A stretch of DNA of 64,000 bases, taken from Desulfovibrio sp. JC010 (lineage in GTDB: Bacteria > Desulfobacterota > Desulfovibrionia > Desulfovibrionales > Desulfovibrionaceae). Both the position numbers and the translations under genes were made by a program. The stretch is from assembly GCF_010470675.1 (NCBI RefSeq), contig NZ_VOIQ01000001.1, forward strand, positions 62,001 to 126,000, in the 5' to 3' direction. The notes under the pieces are model-generated. The model saw nothing but the letters and a program-made list of their open reading frames with translations, searched no databases and was not told the origin of the DNA. Positions 52,775 through 62,069 of this stretch are shown in pieces (the first letter of the stretch is position 1; each line of letters begins with the position of its first letter).

Positions 52775-54463
52775 TCAAATCTGGTACTTATCCAGAAAGC
52801 GTCGTTCGTCATCGGCCGCACCGATAACAAGCAGCGATGCCCCCTTGTCCAGCGGAAGCATCGGATCCGGGTTGATTTCCATATCATCACCACGAGAGAC
52901 CGCTATAATGCTGCATCCGGTTTCGTCACGAATATTGCTCTCCATAAGTGTTTTACCGGCAAGTGAGCGACCTACCTCGACCCGGAAGATGTTCAGACCT
53001 TCGGTCAGGGTCATCACCTTGCCCGGGCTTAACAGATTGATAATCGTATTGGCCGCCATGGAGGCGTAGGACATGACCAGATCGGCACCGGCCTTGTGCA
53101 GGACCGTGACATTCCTGTCGAACGTTGCCCGGCTGATAATCTGAATATCCGGTCTGAGTCGTCTGCAGTAAATCGTCAGGTAGATATTCAGGTCATCGGT
53201 ATGTGTAGTAACGAACACCGAGGGCGCGCTATCAATACCTGCAGCCTTCAGCACATCGATATCAGAAGCACTGCCATGAATGTAATGCCCGTCGTCACCG
53301 ATGAGATTGGGATTCTTTTCCACTATCTTGTAGTCGACACCTCGTTCCCTGAGTAATTTTGCTGCAGACTGCCCCACTCGCCCACCGCCAAGGATAAGCA
53401 CCGGAGCCTCCATGGAAGGAGCTTCGCCGACAAAGTCGTCAAAAGCTTTCAGCTGATCCTCAGAACCGGCAAGAATCATAGCCATTTTTGAAGTGATAAC
53501 AGTATCCGGGCGGGCAGAGACCAACCGACCCTGCTCCCAGAGACCAACTATGTTCATACCGGTGGCATCGCGCACCCCGCTATCTTTGACAGTTCTCCCC
53601 ACAAGCAATGTGTCCGAGACCGGGGCCTCGGCAATATTGAGTGTGTTGATGTTACCTATGATGTTGCTCCGGGTACCGGTTCCAAGGGTGCGCCGTGCGA
53701 GATTTTCCCCGAGCATGTCCATGAACTGGAACACATGACTTGAGCCTGCCAGCTCCAGAATATCCACCGACTCTTCGGAGTCGGCATTGGCCACCACCGG
53801 CACATCCGGTGCCACTTCACGAATGGTGAAGGCCGCATTGGTATTTTTCATATCATCGCTCAGCAACACCACCATGGCCGCCTTATCGGTACGCAAAAGC
53901 TGGAAGGTATGCGGATTGTCAGATTCGCCCACCACGGCATTGTACCCCTGATCCACCAGATCTAAGGCATGGTTCACCTCGTTGGCCAGAATGCAATACT
54001 TATAGTTGAATTGTCTGACACGCGAAGCCAGACTCAGGGCGACCTGATCGGAACCAATGATGATCAGGTGGTCGGATGTTTCCTCAGGTAATTCCCGGGC
54101 AGCCCTCGACTTGGTCTGCGCTTCGAGAAACGGCGCGTAAAAAAACTGAATAAACGTAAAGGGCAACATGACCAACAGAAAAACGATACCCGACATAAGG
54201 ACGCACAAAGAGAACACCTTTCCGAGATCTGACGTAAAGGTGATATCGCCGAAACCAAGGGTGGACATGACTGTCAAGGTCCAATAAAAACCTGTAACCC
54301 ATGAATAATGTTGCCCTTCCATTTCCATGAGTACGTGAAATAAAACACTGTAGACAACAATAAAAAAACACAAAAACAGGATAAATCTTATAAGGGAGTG
54401 CAGGTTGCGTTGTGCGCGACGGTCCTGAAAGAAGTACAGCAGTTGTGAAGGAATGAATTTCAT
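52775..54463 (-). CDS. Potassium channel with two TrkA-N/RCK-type domains
   Basis: The 562-residue protein has two helices flanking a pore loop with selectivity filter GFGD (70-73; TM 24-46 and 85-110), then a Rossmann RCK domain (HLIIIGSDQVALS near 132), and a second TrkA-N domain (PVLILGGGRVGQS near 352) followed by a TrkA-C module (residues 480-562). It is a ligand-gated K+ channel or transporter component controlled by nucleotide binding. The filter GFGD is a variant of GYGD. It is a single gene with a weak ribosome-binding site. Confidence 0.88.
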   Translation of the reverse strand: MKFIPSQLLYFFQDRRAQRNLHSLIRFILFLCFFIVVYSVLFHVLMEMEGQHYSWVTGFYWTLTVMSTLGFGDITFTSDLGKVFSLCVLMSGIVFLLVMLPFTFIQFFYAPFLEAQTKSRAARELPEETSDHLIIIGSDQVALSLASRVRQFNYKYCILANEVNHALDLVDQGYNAVVGESDNPHTFQLLRTDKAAMVVLLSDDMKNTNAAFTIREVAPDVPVVANADSEESVDILELAGSSHVFQFMDMLGENLARRTLGTGTRSNIIGNINTLNIAEAPVSDTLLVGRTVKDSGVRDATGMNIVGLWEQGRLVSARPDTVITSKMAMILAGSEDQLKAFDDFVGEAPSMEAPVLILGGGRVGQSAAKLLRERGVDYKIVEKNPNLIGDDGHYIHGSASDIDVLKAAGIDSAPSVFVTTHTDDLNIYLTIYCRRLRPDIQIISRATFDRNVTVLHKAGADLVMSYASMAANTIINLLSPGKVMTLTEGLNIFRVEVGRSLAGKTLMESNIRDETGCSIIAVSRGDDMEINPDPMLPLDKGASLLVIGAADDERRFLDKYQI

Positions 54464-54521
54464 TATTCAAACTCGTCTTAGTTTAGGTTCATCCGGCTCA
54501 AGCGTACCTTTGACAAAATAT

Positions 54522-54797
54522 TTACGGATACATCCGGGCAGCATGCAAAATTCTCAAAATAGTAATCTGAACAGAATCTTCGGAATAAACCACGATATAA
54601 TTGGAAGACAGAACCATCTCACGTGTCCCGGAAACCCGGCCAACCTTGTACGCTTTCGGAAAATTGACCAGCCCGTCAATTCTTGATTCCAATTCATCTT
54701 TCATCTTCCGCGCAGCGTCTGGATTATCTTCACCGATAAATCCCAGTATGGATAAAAAATCTACTCTGGCGTCCTCTTTCCAGTGGATCTGCAACAT
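54522..54797 (-). CDS. RelE/ParE-family toxin
   Basis: The 91-residue protein has the ParE/RelE fold pattern (IHWKEDARVDFLSILGFI, KVGRVSGTREMVLSSNYIVVY, ILRILHAARMYP). The VLRVLHxxR-type C-terminal Arg/His segment is typical. Translation starts one base after the antitoxin stop (TAGGATG), so it is coupled. The gyrase-inhibitor (ParE) and mRNase (RelE) activities cannot be told apart. Confidence 0.88.
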   Translation of the reverse strand: MLQIHWKEDARVDFLSILGFIGEDNPDAARKMKDELESRIDGLVNFPKAYKVGRVSGTREMVLSSNYIVVYSEDSVQITILRILHAARMYP

Positions 54798-54798
54798 C

Positions 54799-55095
54799 CT
54801 ATTTGTCCTTACTCAACAACGATAACAACTCTTCAGCCTCGTCCATAACCTGATTGTGTTCTGAGGTGGGCCTCTCATCTTTCAGGGCAGCATGGACCTT
54901 GGCCTTAAACCAGCGGTCATGCTCTTTCTCTGTGCAGGTGAGTCCCGCAGGCAATCCGCCCTCTCTCGCTATTCTGGTCAATAATATTCTTACAGCATCG
55001 GACAGACTAAGCCCGACTCCTGACAAAGCTTCTGCTGCCTCTGCTTTTACTGCGGGGTCAACCCGGACATGAAGCATGGATGATTTTGGTGGCAT
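54799..55095 (-). CDS. RelB/DinJ-family antitoxin
   Basis: The 98-residue protein has an N-terminal ribbon-helix-helix (MLHVRVDPAVKAEAAEALSGVGLSLSDAVRILLTRI) for DNA binding and a C-terminal toxin-binding helix (DEAEELLSLLSKDK). AGGAGG precedes the ATG. It should repress its own promoter at the palindrome at 55118-55137. Confidence 0.88.
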   Translation of the reverse strand: MPPKSSMLHVRVDPAVKAEAAEALSGVGLSLSDAVRILLTRIAREGGLPAGLTCTEKEHDRWFKAKVHAALKDERPTSEHNQVMDEAEELLSLLSKDK

Positions 55096-55117
55096 AATTT
55101 TATCCTCCTGAAAGGAG

Positions 55118-55137
55118 TGTATCTCATTTGAGACACA
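55118..55137. promoter_or_regulatory. Palindromic operator candidate of the toxin-antitoxin operon
   Basis: TGTATCTCA TT TGAGACACA forms a near-perfect inverted repeat (one mismatch) 23 bases upstream of the antitoxin ATG, where a ribbon-helix-helix repressor usually binds. Confidence 0.6.
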
Positions 55138-55180
55138 AGCACAACTCTGAGGGTAAGCTTCGTCAGACTATAGACATAAG

Positions 55181-55210
55181 AAAAGACCCCAACTTATCAG
55201 TCAGGGCCTT
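55181..55210 (-). terminator. Terminator after tRNA-Ser(UGA)
   Basis: On the minus strand AAGGCCC pairs with GGGTCTT (one G-U) and is followed by TTTTC. Confidence 0.65.
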
Positions 55211-55220
55211 ACTTATATTC

Positions 55221-55312
55221 TGGCGGAGAGGGAGGGATTCGAACCCCCGGAGGGCTCGCACCCTCAATAGTTTTCAAGACTACCGCGTTCAACCGGACTC
55301 TGCCACCTCTCC
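55221..55312 (-). tRNA. tRNA-Ser (anticodon UGA)
   Basis: A 92-nt gene with encoded CCA. The acceptor GGAGAGG pairs with CCTCTCC, the long variable arm is typical of serine tRNA, and the anticodon loop reads CTTGAAA (anticodon TGA). T-arm: GGGTTCGAATCCC. Confidence 0.95.
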
Positions 55313-55386
55313 AAAACGTGAGACAAGAATTTTCCCGAACTCGCCTCTAATGTCAACCTTTTTTTAAATATAACTTCTGCACGGTG

Positions 55387-56043
55387 TTACAAAAAAACAC
55401 CCTTCTCTTTCAATTCCTCGCCGTAAGCCATGAGTTCTGCCTTTGAGCGCAGGCCGAGCTTCTTCATCAGGTTGGAACGGTGCTTCTCTACGGTCTTGAT
55501 GCTGATCACCAACAGATCGGCTATTTCCCGATTTTTATACCCGGCAAGGACCTGCTTTAAAATTTCACGCTCGCGGTCAGTGAGAGAATCGAGACTGTCG
55601 CTGCTCCTGCTGCGTTCCTTTTGCAGAAAACCTTTGGCTACTTCTGCGGAAATATCCGGCGCGAGGTAAACTTTACCTTCCATGACCGTCTCAATGGCCA
55701 TGACCAGCTCTTTGCTGGATGAAGTTTTAAGCACATACCCGCTGGCCCCGGCATCGAGAGCGGAAAAGATATGGTCCGGCTCCACGTGTGCGGTCAAAGC
55801 CAGAAATTTTGTTCGACCTTCCCCGGAGAGTTCCTGAATGGCCTGCACTCCGCTCTTAACGGGCATGGAAAGATCCATAAGCGCAACATCAGGATTGAGC
55901 CGCCTGCAAAGACGTACCGCCTCCTCTCCATTCTCAGCCATACCGAGCACACTTATTCCGGGCTGAGACTTGAGGATTGTCTTCAGCCCCTCCCTGACCA
56001 GAGCATGGTCATCAGCAATAACGACTTTAACCAGATTTAGCAT
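55387..56043 (-). CDS. NarL/FixJ-family response regulator
   Basis: The 218-residue protein has a receiver domain (VVIADDHALVREGLK; phosphoacceptor Asp in VALMDLSMP; TAH; K in VLKTSSS) and a LuxR-type HTH (LTDREREILKQVLAGYKNREIADLLVISIKTVEKHRSNLMKKLGL). The start at 56043 has AGGTG upstream. No histidine kinase gene is adjacent, so its signal is unknown. It lies between two tRNA-Ser genes, all on the minus strand. Confidence 0.9.
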   Translation of the reverse strand: MLNLVKVVIADDHALVREGLKTILKSQPGISVLGMAENGEEAVRLCRRLNPDVALMDLSMPVKSGVQAIQELSGEGRTKFLALTAHVEPDHIFSALDAGASGYVLKTSSSKELVMAIETVMEGKVYLAPDISAEVAKGFLQKERSRSSDSLDSLTDREREILKQVLAGYKNREIADLLVISIKTVEKHRSNLMKKLGLRSKAELMAYGEELKEKGVFL

Positions 56044-56167
56044 TAAGCACCTGAATAGCAGATAAAAGAATTCCAATTGAGACAATAGATACTAATTCTT
56101 AGCAGCAAAGCAGCATATATTGCAACAACTCTTAGAGAGTCTTCGCGACGATTAATCCCTTATGCAA

Positions 56168-56202
56168 ACAAAAAGGCAGCCGGATTTCTCCAGCTGCCTT
56201 CT
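56168..56202 (-). terminator. Terminator after tRNA-Ser(GCU)
   Basis: On the minus strand AAGGCAGC pairs with GCTGCCTT around a 12-base loop, followed by TTTTT. Confidence 0.85.
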
Positions 56203-56212
56203 GACTTTCATG

Positions 56213-56307
56213 TGGCGGAGAGGGAGGGATTTGAACCCTCGATAGAGTTTTAAGCCCTATACTCGCTTAGCAGGCGAGCGCCTTCAGCCGTGCTCGGCCA
56301 CCTCTCC
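56213..56307 (-). tRNA. tRNA-Ser (anticodon GCU)
   Basis: A 95-nt gene with encoded CCA; acceptor GGAGAGG/CCTCTCC, long variable arm and anticodon loop CTGCTAA (anticodon GCT). Its acceptor and much of the T-arm are identical to the other tRNA-Ser gene about 900 bases away. Confidence 0.95.
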
Positions 56308-56409
56308 GTATATGTGGTGAAGAAGCGTGATCCGCTTCACTCACTCAGGAAGCGTTGTAATATCTCCACACCCCCTGATTGTCAACTACATTTTTAAACT
56401 TTTCTACAA

Positions 56410-57762
56410 TTATTTATGAACTATGTCTTCTTTAGCCCGGAATGTTGAGCGGAACACAATATTAAGCGGTGCATGCTTCACATTCAGGATTTTGCGCAGC
56501 CTGTTTTCCAAAAAACGATGGTACGTAGCCTTAATCAATTTTTCATCGTTGATGAAGAAAATAAAGGTCGGCGGCTCATCGTCAGCCTGAGTCATATACT
56601 TGAACTTGGCTCTTCTGCGCTTAACAACAGGAGGCTGATGCTTCTCAATAATTTCCTTCATGATGCGGTTCAGCTGCCCGGTGGAAATGCGCAGGGAGCA
56701 TTCTTTTTTCAGCTTGCTGGCAAGGGGCAGAATCCCGCCCAGCCCGGACTTTGAAATGCAGGAAGTATAGACCACCGGCACATGGTGCGCCATACGCAAG
56801 GCCCTTTCGAATCCTTCGCGCAATGCGGCGCGTTCCTTCTTGGAAACAAGATCAATCTTATTTACAGTAATCATAAAAGGAACGGCTTCACGCAACAGGT
56901 ATTCCAGTAAACGCTTATCCTGCTTGGTGATTCCGGCCAGCGCATCCACGACCATTACAGTGATATCAGCCTTTGTGCTGCTCTTAAGAGCGCGCACTAC
57001 ACTGAACCGCTCAATGGTATCGGTGATGTTGGTCCGGCGGCGCACCCCGGCGGTATCGACAAAGGTGTAAGTTTTTCCACCGCTTTCAAAGGTAACGTCC
57101 ACGCTATCGCGAGTAGTTCCGGCTATATCGCTGACGATAACCCGCTCTTCCCCGGTCAAAGCGTTGACCATGGAAGATTTACCCGCATTGGGACGGCCGA
57201 GCATGGCGATCTTGAGACCGAGGGCCTCCTCGTCTTCTTCCTCATATTCGATGCCGGTGGCAAGGGCCATATCAGCAACCTTTTCACGCAGCTCAAGCAG
57301 GTTAAAGCCGTGCTCTGCGGAAACAGCCATCATCTCGAAACCAAGGGCATGAAAATCAGCAGTGGCAGTGGCTTCCAGCTCAGAACCGTCAACTTTGTTG
57401 ACCAGCAGCAGGATAGGCTTGTTGCTCTGGCGGATGTATGCGGCCACCTGCTCATCAAGCTGGGTGATTCCGGCACGTCCGTCCACAACAAGTATAAGGG
57501 CCTGGGACTCTTCGATGGCTTCACGGGCCTGTTCGAAGATATCACCCTGAAATTCCTCTGAATCATTATCACTTTCCATGACCAGACCGCCGGTATCGAT
57601 CAGGGCGTAATGAATGCCGTTGTAATGACCTTCGGCGTAAATACGGTCACGGGTAATACCGGGCATATCATGGGTGATAGCCCTTTTTTTTCTCAACAAC
57701 CTGTTGAATAAGGTGGACTTTCCTACATTGGGACGTCCGATAAGTGCAATAGTTGGCAGCAT
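56410..57762 (-). CDS. der: Ribosome biogenesis GTPase Der
   Basis: The 450-residue protein has two tandem GTPase domains (GRPNVGKSTLFNRLL, MPGITRDR and NKVD; then GRPNAGKSSMVNAL, GTTRDSVD, NKIDL) and a C-terminal KH-like domain. It is essential for 50S subunit assembly. The ATG at 57762 has GGAGG 6 bases upstream; longer frames are not needed. Confidence 0.96.
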   Translation of the reverse strand: MLPTIALIGRPNVGKSTLFNRLLRKKRAITHDMPGITRDRIYAEGHYNGIHYALIDTGGLVMESDNDSEEFQGDIFEQAREAIEESQALILVVDGRAGITQLDEQVAAYIRQSNKPILLLVNKVDGSELEATATADFHALGFEMMAVSAEHGFNLLELREKVADMALATGIEYEEEDEEALGLKIAMLGRPNAGKSSMVNALTGEERVIVSDIAGTTRDSVDVTFESGGKTYTFVDTAGVRRRTNITDTIERFSVVRALKSSTKADITVMVVDALAGITKQDKRLLEYLLREAVPFMITVNKIDLVSKKERAALREGFERALRMAHHVPVVYTSCISKSGLGGILPLASKLKKECSLRISTGQLNRIMKEIIEKHQPPVVKRRRAKFKYMTQADDEPPTFIFFINDEKLIKATYHRFLENRLRKILNVKHAPLNIVFRSTFRAKEDIVHK

Positions 57763-57830
57763 CGCTGGCCTCCGAAATATGAGCATGCGTTCCCGGAAAA
57801 TTCCTGTATCCGAGGAGAGCATTATATATC

Positions 57831-57861
57831 AAAAAAAGCGGGAAGACATCTGCTTCCCGCT
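57831..57861 (-). terminator. Terminator upstream of der
   Basis: AGCGGGAAG pairs with CTTCCCGCT around an 8-base loop; on the minus strand it is followed by a TTTTTTT run. It stops transcripts from the mtnA side before der. Confidence 0.85.
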
Positions 57862-57931
57862 ATTAAAATCTCCTTAAAGGAGTTCTATGTCATAAGGTCT
57901 GTGAGCCTGTAAAGTAATTTATTACACTACC

Positions 57932-58004
57932 CGGCGAAGCCCTATTAAAAGATTTTGAAGAGTCCAGAGAAACTTTTTCAAAAGTTTCTTTGGCCGCCGG
58001 AGGC
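57932..58004 (-). repeat. Intergenic repeat copy F
   Basis: GGCGAAGC start, TATTAAAAGATTTTGAAGAGTCCAGAG, central AAACTTTTTCAAAAGTTT, GCCGCCGGAGGC end. Very similar to copy E. It lies downstream of mtnA. Confidence 0.85.
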
Positions 58005-58042
58005 AAACTCAATTCACTCTTAGTGCGCGAAAGCGCATCAAC

Positions 58043-59083
58043 TTATTCTTCCGCAAAAAGCTTCTTGATAGCCTCAGTGTAAGGAGGTCTCAGAACACCC
58101 TTTTCGGTGATGATCCCGGCAATGAGTTCGTTGGGAGTCGGGTCGAAGGCGAAGTTGAAAACTTCCACGCCTTCGGGGGTGATGCGATGATCTCCCACGT
58201 GGGTTACTTCGGTGGGAGTGCGGTCTTCAATGGGCACATCGTCACCGGTGGGTGTTTCGGGATCGATGGTGTAGACCGGAGCGGCAACGTAGAACGGAAT
58301 GCCGAATTCGCGGGCCAGCAGGGCCACGCCGTAGGTTCCGATCTTGTTCACGGCATCACCGTTGGCGGTAACGCGGTCCGCGCCCACAACAACCTTCTGC
58401 ACCAGACCTTTTTTCATCAGCAGTGCACAGGCGTTATCGCAGGCAACCTTTACCGGGATGCCGTCGCGATGCAGTTCGTATGCGGTGAGACGTGCGCCCT
58501 GAAGAAATGGACGGGTTTCGTTGGCAATAACGGAAACCTTCTTGCCCTGATCAACCGCGCCGCGCACAACACCCAGCGCGGTACCGTAACCAGCGGTAGC
58601 CAGTGCGCCTGCGTTGCAGTGGGTCATGATGGTGTCGCCGTCGTCCATGAGCGCGCCGCCGAACTTACCGATGTCTTCACACATACGGATGTCATCCACG
58701 TGGATTTCTTTCGCACGCTTGAGCCAGATGTCGCAGAGTTCATCAAGGGAAACATCGCCAGCTTCAGCCCAGATGCGTTTCATTTCGCGCACGGCCCAGC
58801 GCAGGTTCACTGCGGTAGGACGGGCATTTTCGATTTTATCAAGATTCTTTTCCAGATCGGCTTTCCAGTCCGCGCTGCCGGAAACTTCACGGCCTGCAAG
58901 GTAGCAGCCGTATGCAGCGGTTACGCCGATGGCCGGAGCACCGCGCACGACCATAACCACGAGAGCTTCACAAATATCTTCGGTGGTCTTGCAATCGAAC
59001 CAGTCCTCGCGTGTGGGCAGGTAACGCTGGTCCAGCAGTACGAGGGCATCTTTTTCTGCGGAAAACTGAATATGTTCGGTCAT
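58043..59083 (-). CDS. mtnA: S-methyl-5-thioribose-1-phosphate isomerase
   Basis: The 346-residue protein has [13 protein letters not shown], the active-site Cys in [27 protein letters not shown] and the Asp in [21 protein letters not shown]. It isomerises the aldose to the ketose in the methionine salvage pathway. Other salvage genes are not adjacent. Start ATG with a weak GCGAGA site. Confidence 0.95.
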   Translation of the reverse strand: MTEHIQFSAEKDALVLLDQRYLPTREDWFDCKTTEDICEALVVMVVRGAPAIGVTAAYGCYLAGREVSGSADWKADLEKNLDKIENARPTAVNLRWAVREMKRIWAEAGDVSLDELCDIWLKRAKEIHVDDIRMCEDIGKFGGALMDDGDTIMTHCNAGALATAGYGTALGVVRGAVDQGKKVSVIANETRPFLQGARLTAYELHRDGIPVKVACDNACALLMKKGLVQKVVVGADRVTANGDAVNKIGTYGVALLAREFGIPFYVAAPVYTIDPETPTGDDVPIEDRTPTEVTHVGDHRITPEGVEVFNFAFDPTPNELIAGIITEKGVLRPPYTEAIKKLFAEE

Positions 59084-59152
59084 TTTTTATCTCGCTTTGT
59101 TAATCTAGGAATTTATTTGAAGCGCTTCGCGCGATTTAGATAATCGCATTTC

Positions 59153-59188
59153 GCCTCCGGCGGCCAAAGGGGATAATCTCCTTTGGAA
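59153..59188 (+). repeat. Intergenic repeat copy G (short)
   Basis: GCCTCCGGCGGC followed by CCAAAGG...CCTTTGG as a small hairpin; the rest of the element is missing. Lies between gatB and mtnA. Confidence 0.7.
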
Positions 59189-59199
59189 TCCCTAATAGT

Positions 59200-60645
59200 T
59201 TAGGATAATTTCTGGGAAATCATCTTGCTGACCATGCCGGGGTTGGCTTTCCCCTTGGTCTCACGCATGATCTGGCCCATGAAGAAGCTCATCAGCTTTT
59301 TCTTGCCGCCCTTGAATGCTTCAACTTCATCGGGGTTGTCGGCCAGAACTTTGTCGACCACGGCTTCAAGTGAAGAGCTGTCGGAAATCTGAACCAGTCC
59401 CTTGTCCTTGACGTACTTTTCAGGATCAAGGCCTTCAGCAAAGATATCGGCAAAAATGTCCTTACCGATCTTGATGCTGATGGTATCCTTATCAACAAGC
59501 TGGATCAGCTTAGCCATCATTTCCGGTTTAAACTTGCACTCAGCCACTGTCATTTCAGACTGGTGAAGTTCACGTAAAAAGTCGCCTTTAATCCAGTTGA
59601 CGACCTTCTTGGGATCGTTCTGAATTTCGAGAACGTCTTCAAAATAATCGGCAATATCTTTTTCAGAGCTGATCAGTTCAGCATCGTCTTCGCTAAGGCT
59701 CATATCATCAATGAAACGGGCTTTGCGCTCAGCGGGCAGTTCGGGCAGGGATGCCTGCCATTCGCCCATCCATTCGTCAGCAATTACCAGCGGGACAAGA
59801 TCCGGGTCCGGATAGTAGCGGTAATCGTGGGCTTCTTCCTTGCCGCGCATGGAGTGGGTGGTACCCTTGTCCGCATCATAGAGGCGGGTCTCCTGCACCA
59901 CTTTTTCGCCGTCTTCGATAAGGTCGATCTGACGGGCAACTTCGTAGCGGATGGCCTTGTGAATGTTGCGGAAGGAGTTGATGTTCTTCAGCTCCGCGCG
60001 GGTGCCGAATTCTTTCTGCCCAAACGGACGCACGGAAATGTTGGCGTCACAACGGAAAGAGCCTTCTTCAAGGTTGCCGTCGCAGATGCCGAGGTAAAGC
60101 AGGATAGAACGCAGGGCCTTGAGATAAGCAACAGCTTCATCCGCACTGCGCATGTCCGGCTCACTGACGATCTCGATGAGCGGCACGCCGGTACGGTTCA
60201 GGTCCACAAAGCTTGCGTTTTCCGCAGCGGAGTGGATATTTTTCCCGGCGTCTTCCTCCATATGAATACGGGTGATGCCGATACGTTTACTCTGCTTTTC
60301 GCCGTCAACATCTTCCCATGAAATATCAAGGTGGCCGTGCTCACAGATGGGCAGGTCAAACTGGGAAATCTGGTAACCCTTGGGCAGGTCGGGATAGAAG
60401 TAGTTTTTACGGGCGAAGATGGATTTCTGGTTCACGGTGCAATTGGTGGCCAGCCCCATTTTGGCGGCGTATTCCATAACCTTTTCATTGAGAACCGGAA
60501 GCACACCGGGCATGCCGGAGCAGACTTCACAAACGTTCTCGTTGGGGTCTTTGCCGAATTCAGTGGAACAACCGCAGAAAATTTTAGTCTTGGTCTTAAG
60601 CTGGGCGTGAACCTCAAGCCCGATTACTGTTTCAAACATAGTCAT
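59200..60645 (-). CDS. gatB: Asp-tRNA(Asn)/Glu-tRNA(Gln) amidotransferase subunit B
   Basis: The 481-residue protein has the GatB core ([23 protein letters not shown], CxxCSG pair near residue 40, [28 protein letters not shown]) and the C-terminal YqeY-like tail domain ([27 protein letters not shown]). It recognises the tRNA and amidates misacylated Asp-tRNA(Asn) or Glu-tRNA(Gln) with GatA and GatC, which are elsewhere. AAGGAG lies 10 bases before the ATG. Confidence 0.96.
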   Translation of the reverse strand: MTMFETVIGLEVHAQLKTKTKIFCGCSTEFGKDPNENVCEVCSGMPGVLPVLNEKVMEYAAKMGLATNCTVNQKSIFARKNYFYPDLPKGYQISQFDLPICEHGHLDISWEDVDGEKQSKRIGITRIHMEEDAGKNIHSAAENASFVDLNRTGVPLIEIVSEPDMRSADEAVAYLKALRSILLYLGICDGNLEEGSFRCDANISVRPFGQKEFGTRAELKNINSFRNIHKAIRYEVARQIDLIEDGEKVVQETRLYDADKGTTHSMRGKEEAHDYRYYPDPDLVPLVIADEWMGEWQASLPELPAERKARFIDDMSLSEDDAELISSEKDIADYFEDVLEIQNDPKKVVNWIKGDFLRELHQSEMTVAECKFKPEMMAKLIQLVDKDTISIKIGKDIFADIFAEGLDPEKYVKDKGLVQISDSSSLEAVVDKVLADNPDEVEAFKGGKKKLMSFFMGQIMRETKGKANPGMVSKMISQKLS

Positions 60646-60663
60646 TATATATAAGCTCCTTAT

Positions 60664-60749
60664 GCCTCCGGCGGCCCTGCCGGGGGCCTTAAACCCTTTT
60701 TGTAAAAAGGGTTTAAGAATCCCAAAAACTTTTATTAGGGCTTCGCCGG
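60664..60749 (+). repeat. Intergenic repeat copy H
   Basis: GCCTCCGGCGGC start, AAACCCTTTTTGTAAAAAGGGTTT central hairpin, CCCAAAAACTTTTATTAGG and a GCTTCGCCG end. It lies between mltA and gatB. Confidence 0.85.
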
Positions 60750-60780
60750 GGTTGGCGTTTAATTTTCTTTAAATACTGCT

Positions 60781-62061
60781 CTATCTGCGTAAGGCAGACT
60801 TACTTATCAATAAATATACTGGTACATGCGTCTTTAAATGATGCGCCGGGTATTTGAACTGGTTCCCGGTCCCGATATAGTAATCGAGGCGCGTTCCCTT
60901 GATTGCTTTCCCGGTATCCTGTGCCAGCCCGATGCCGTTTACCCGGCGGGAGGGCTTGCCTTTTTTCGGGTAGATATCCGTACGGAAACCGACGATGGAA
61001 CCAAGCGGAATCAGCTTCGGGTCTGTGGCAAGGCTGACCATGGATTTTAAGGATTTGCCGATGGCAGCCTGCGGCTGTCCACGGGTTACCTTGAAAAATA
61101 TGTAGCTTTCGTTCTTGGCCATCAGCTCCCACATCTGCTTGGGATGCTTGAGCAGCCATGCTTTTATTTTTTCACGGGAAAGCTGGCTTTTCTTGAGAAC
61201 TCCGCTATGCAGCATGATACTGCCCAGTCCCTTGAAGGAGCGTCCGTTGCTGCCGCTGAAAACTGCGGTGCGCAGACGTCCGTCAGGCAGACGCAGCACT
61301 CCCCCGCCCTGTACGTGCATATAGAACAGGTCAACCGGGTCTTTAAGCCATGCCACTTCCAGCCCCCGCCCGGCGAGAACCTTCTTGACATCAATATCAC
61401 GGCGGGAATGATACGGGAGTATCTTGCCGTTTTCAACCCGGTAAGCCTTGCGCAGCTGCTCCGACCACGGATGGGTCTGGCCCGGACGCGCTTTGCGTAG
61501 ATCGGGCGGCAGCCTGTAGACCGGATATTTGTACGGTCCTTTTTTGGTCAGGCTGGCCTCGATAACAGGGGTGTAATACCCGGTCATCTCCGCGCCGGAC
61601 TGGAGTTCATACCAGACAAAATACTTGCCAAGCAACTCCGGATTGCGGTCAAGTCTCGGCAGCAGTCTTTCAAGATCTTCCAGTGATTTACGCAACTGTC
61701 CCCATGTGAGACGGAGTTCTTTGCGCCTGAGCGCAAGACCGCCGGACGGATTACGCTGCACGTATTCAATGGATTTCCTGATCTGCAGACCGAGATCACG
61801 CCATGTGCGCATGCTCTGACTCTGTGCGGAAAGACGGCGTGCGGCAGTGGTTGAACTTTGTTCCGGTAATCTGGAATAGCGCACCGGGCCGGAAATAAAC
61901 TTTCCGCTGGCCTTTTTGCTTTTCCAGACCTTGGTCTGAGTGCGCTGTTTAACAACCCGCTTCTTGGGCACAGTGCTGACCTTGGCCGCACAGCCGCAAA
62001 GCAGGATTGAAAACAGGCAGATAACCGCCAGTAATCTGATGGTGGAAATATTTTTTTTCAT
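60781..62061 (-). CDS. mltA: Membrane-bound lytic murein transglycosylase A
   Basis: The 426-residue protein has a lipoprotein signal (LLAVICLFSILLCGC; Cys24) and an MltA catalytic domain: GYYTPVIEAS, YRLPPDLRKARPGQTH, VQGGGVLRLPDGR and the 3D-type AQDTGKAIKGTRLDYYIG with the catalytic Asp. It cleaves peptidoglycan to 1,6-anhydro products at the outer membrane. It is coupled to the upstream DUF89-like gene, 8 bases away. Confidence 0.92.
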   Translation of the reverse strand: MKKNISTIRLLAVICLFSILLCGCAAKVSTVPKKRVVKQRTQTKVWKSKKASGKFISGPVRYSRLPEQSSTTAARRLSAQSQSMRTWRDLGLQIRKSIEYVQRNPSGGLALRRKELRLTWGQLRKSLEDLERLLPRLDRNPELLGKYFVWYELQSGAEMTGYYTPVIEASLTKKGPYKYPVYRLPPDLRKARPGQTHPWSEQLRKAYRVENGKILPYHSRRDIDVKKVLAGRGLEVAWLKDPVDLFYMHVQGGGVLRLPDGRLRTAVFSGSNGRSFKGLGSIMLHSGVLKKSQLSREKIKAWLLKHPKQMWELMAKNESYIFFKVTRGQPQAAIGKSLKSMVSLATDPKLIPLGSIVGFRTDIYPKKGKPSRRVNGIGLAQDTGKAIKGTRLDYYIGTGNQFKYPAHHLKTHVPVYLLISKSALRR

Positions 62062-62069
62062 TATTTTTT

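Noticed and set aside
55221-56307. Prophage or island integrated between the two tRNA-Ser genes
   Set aside because: Only an ordinary response regulator lies between them and the shared sequence is explained by both being tRNA-Ser.
58187-59143. 318-codon open frame antisense to mtnA
   Set aside because: mtnA is certain; the antisense frame has no recognisable domain.
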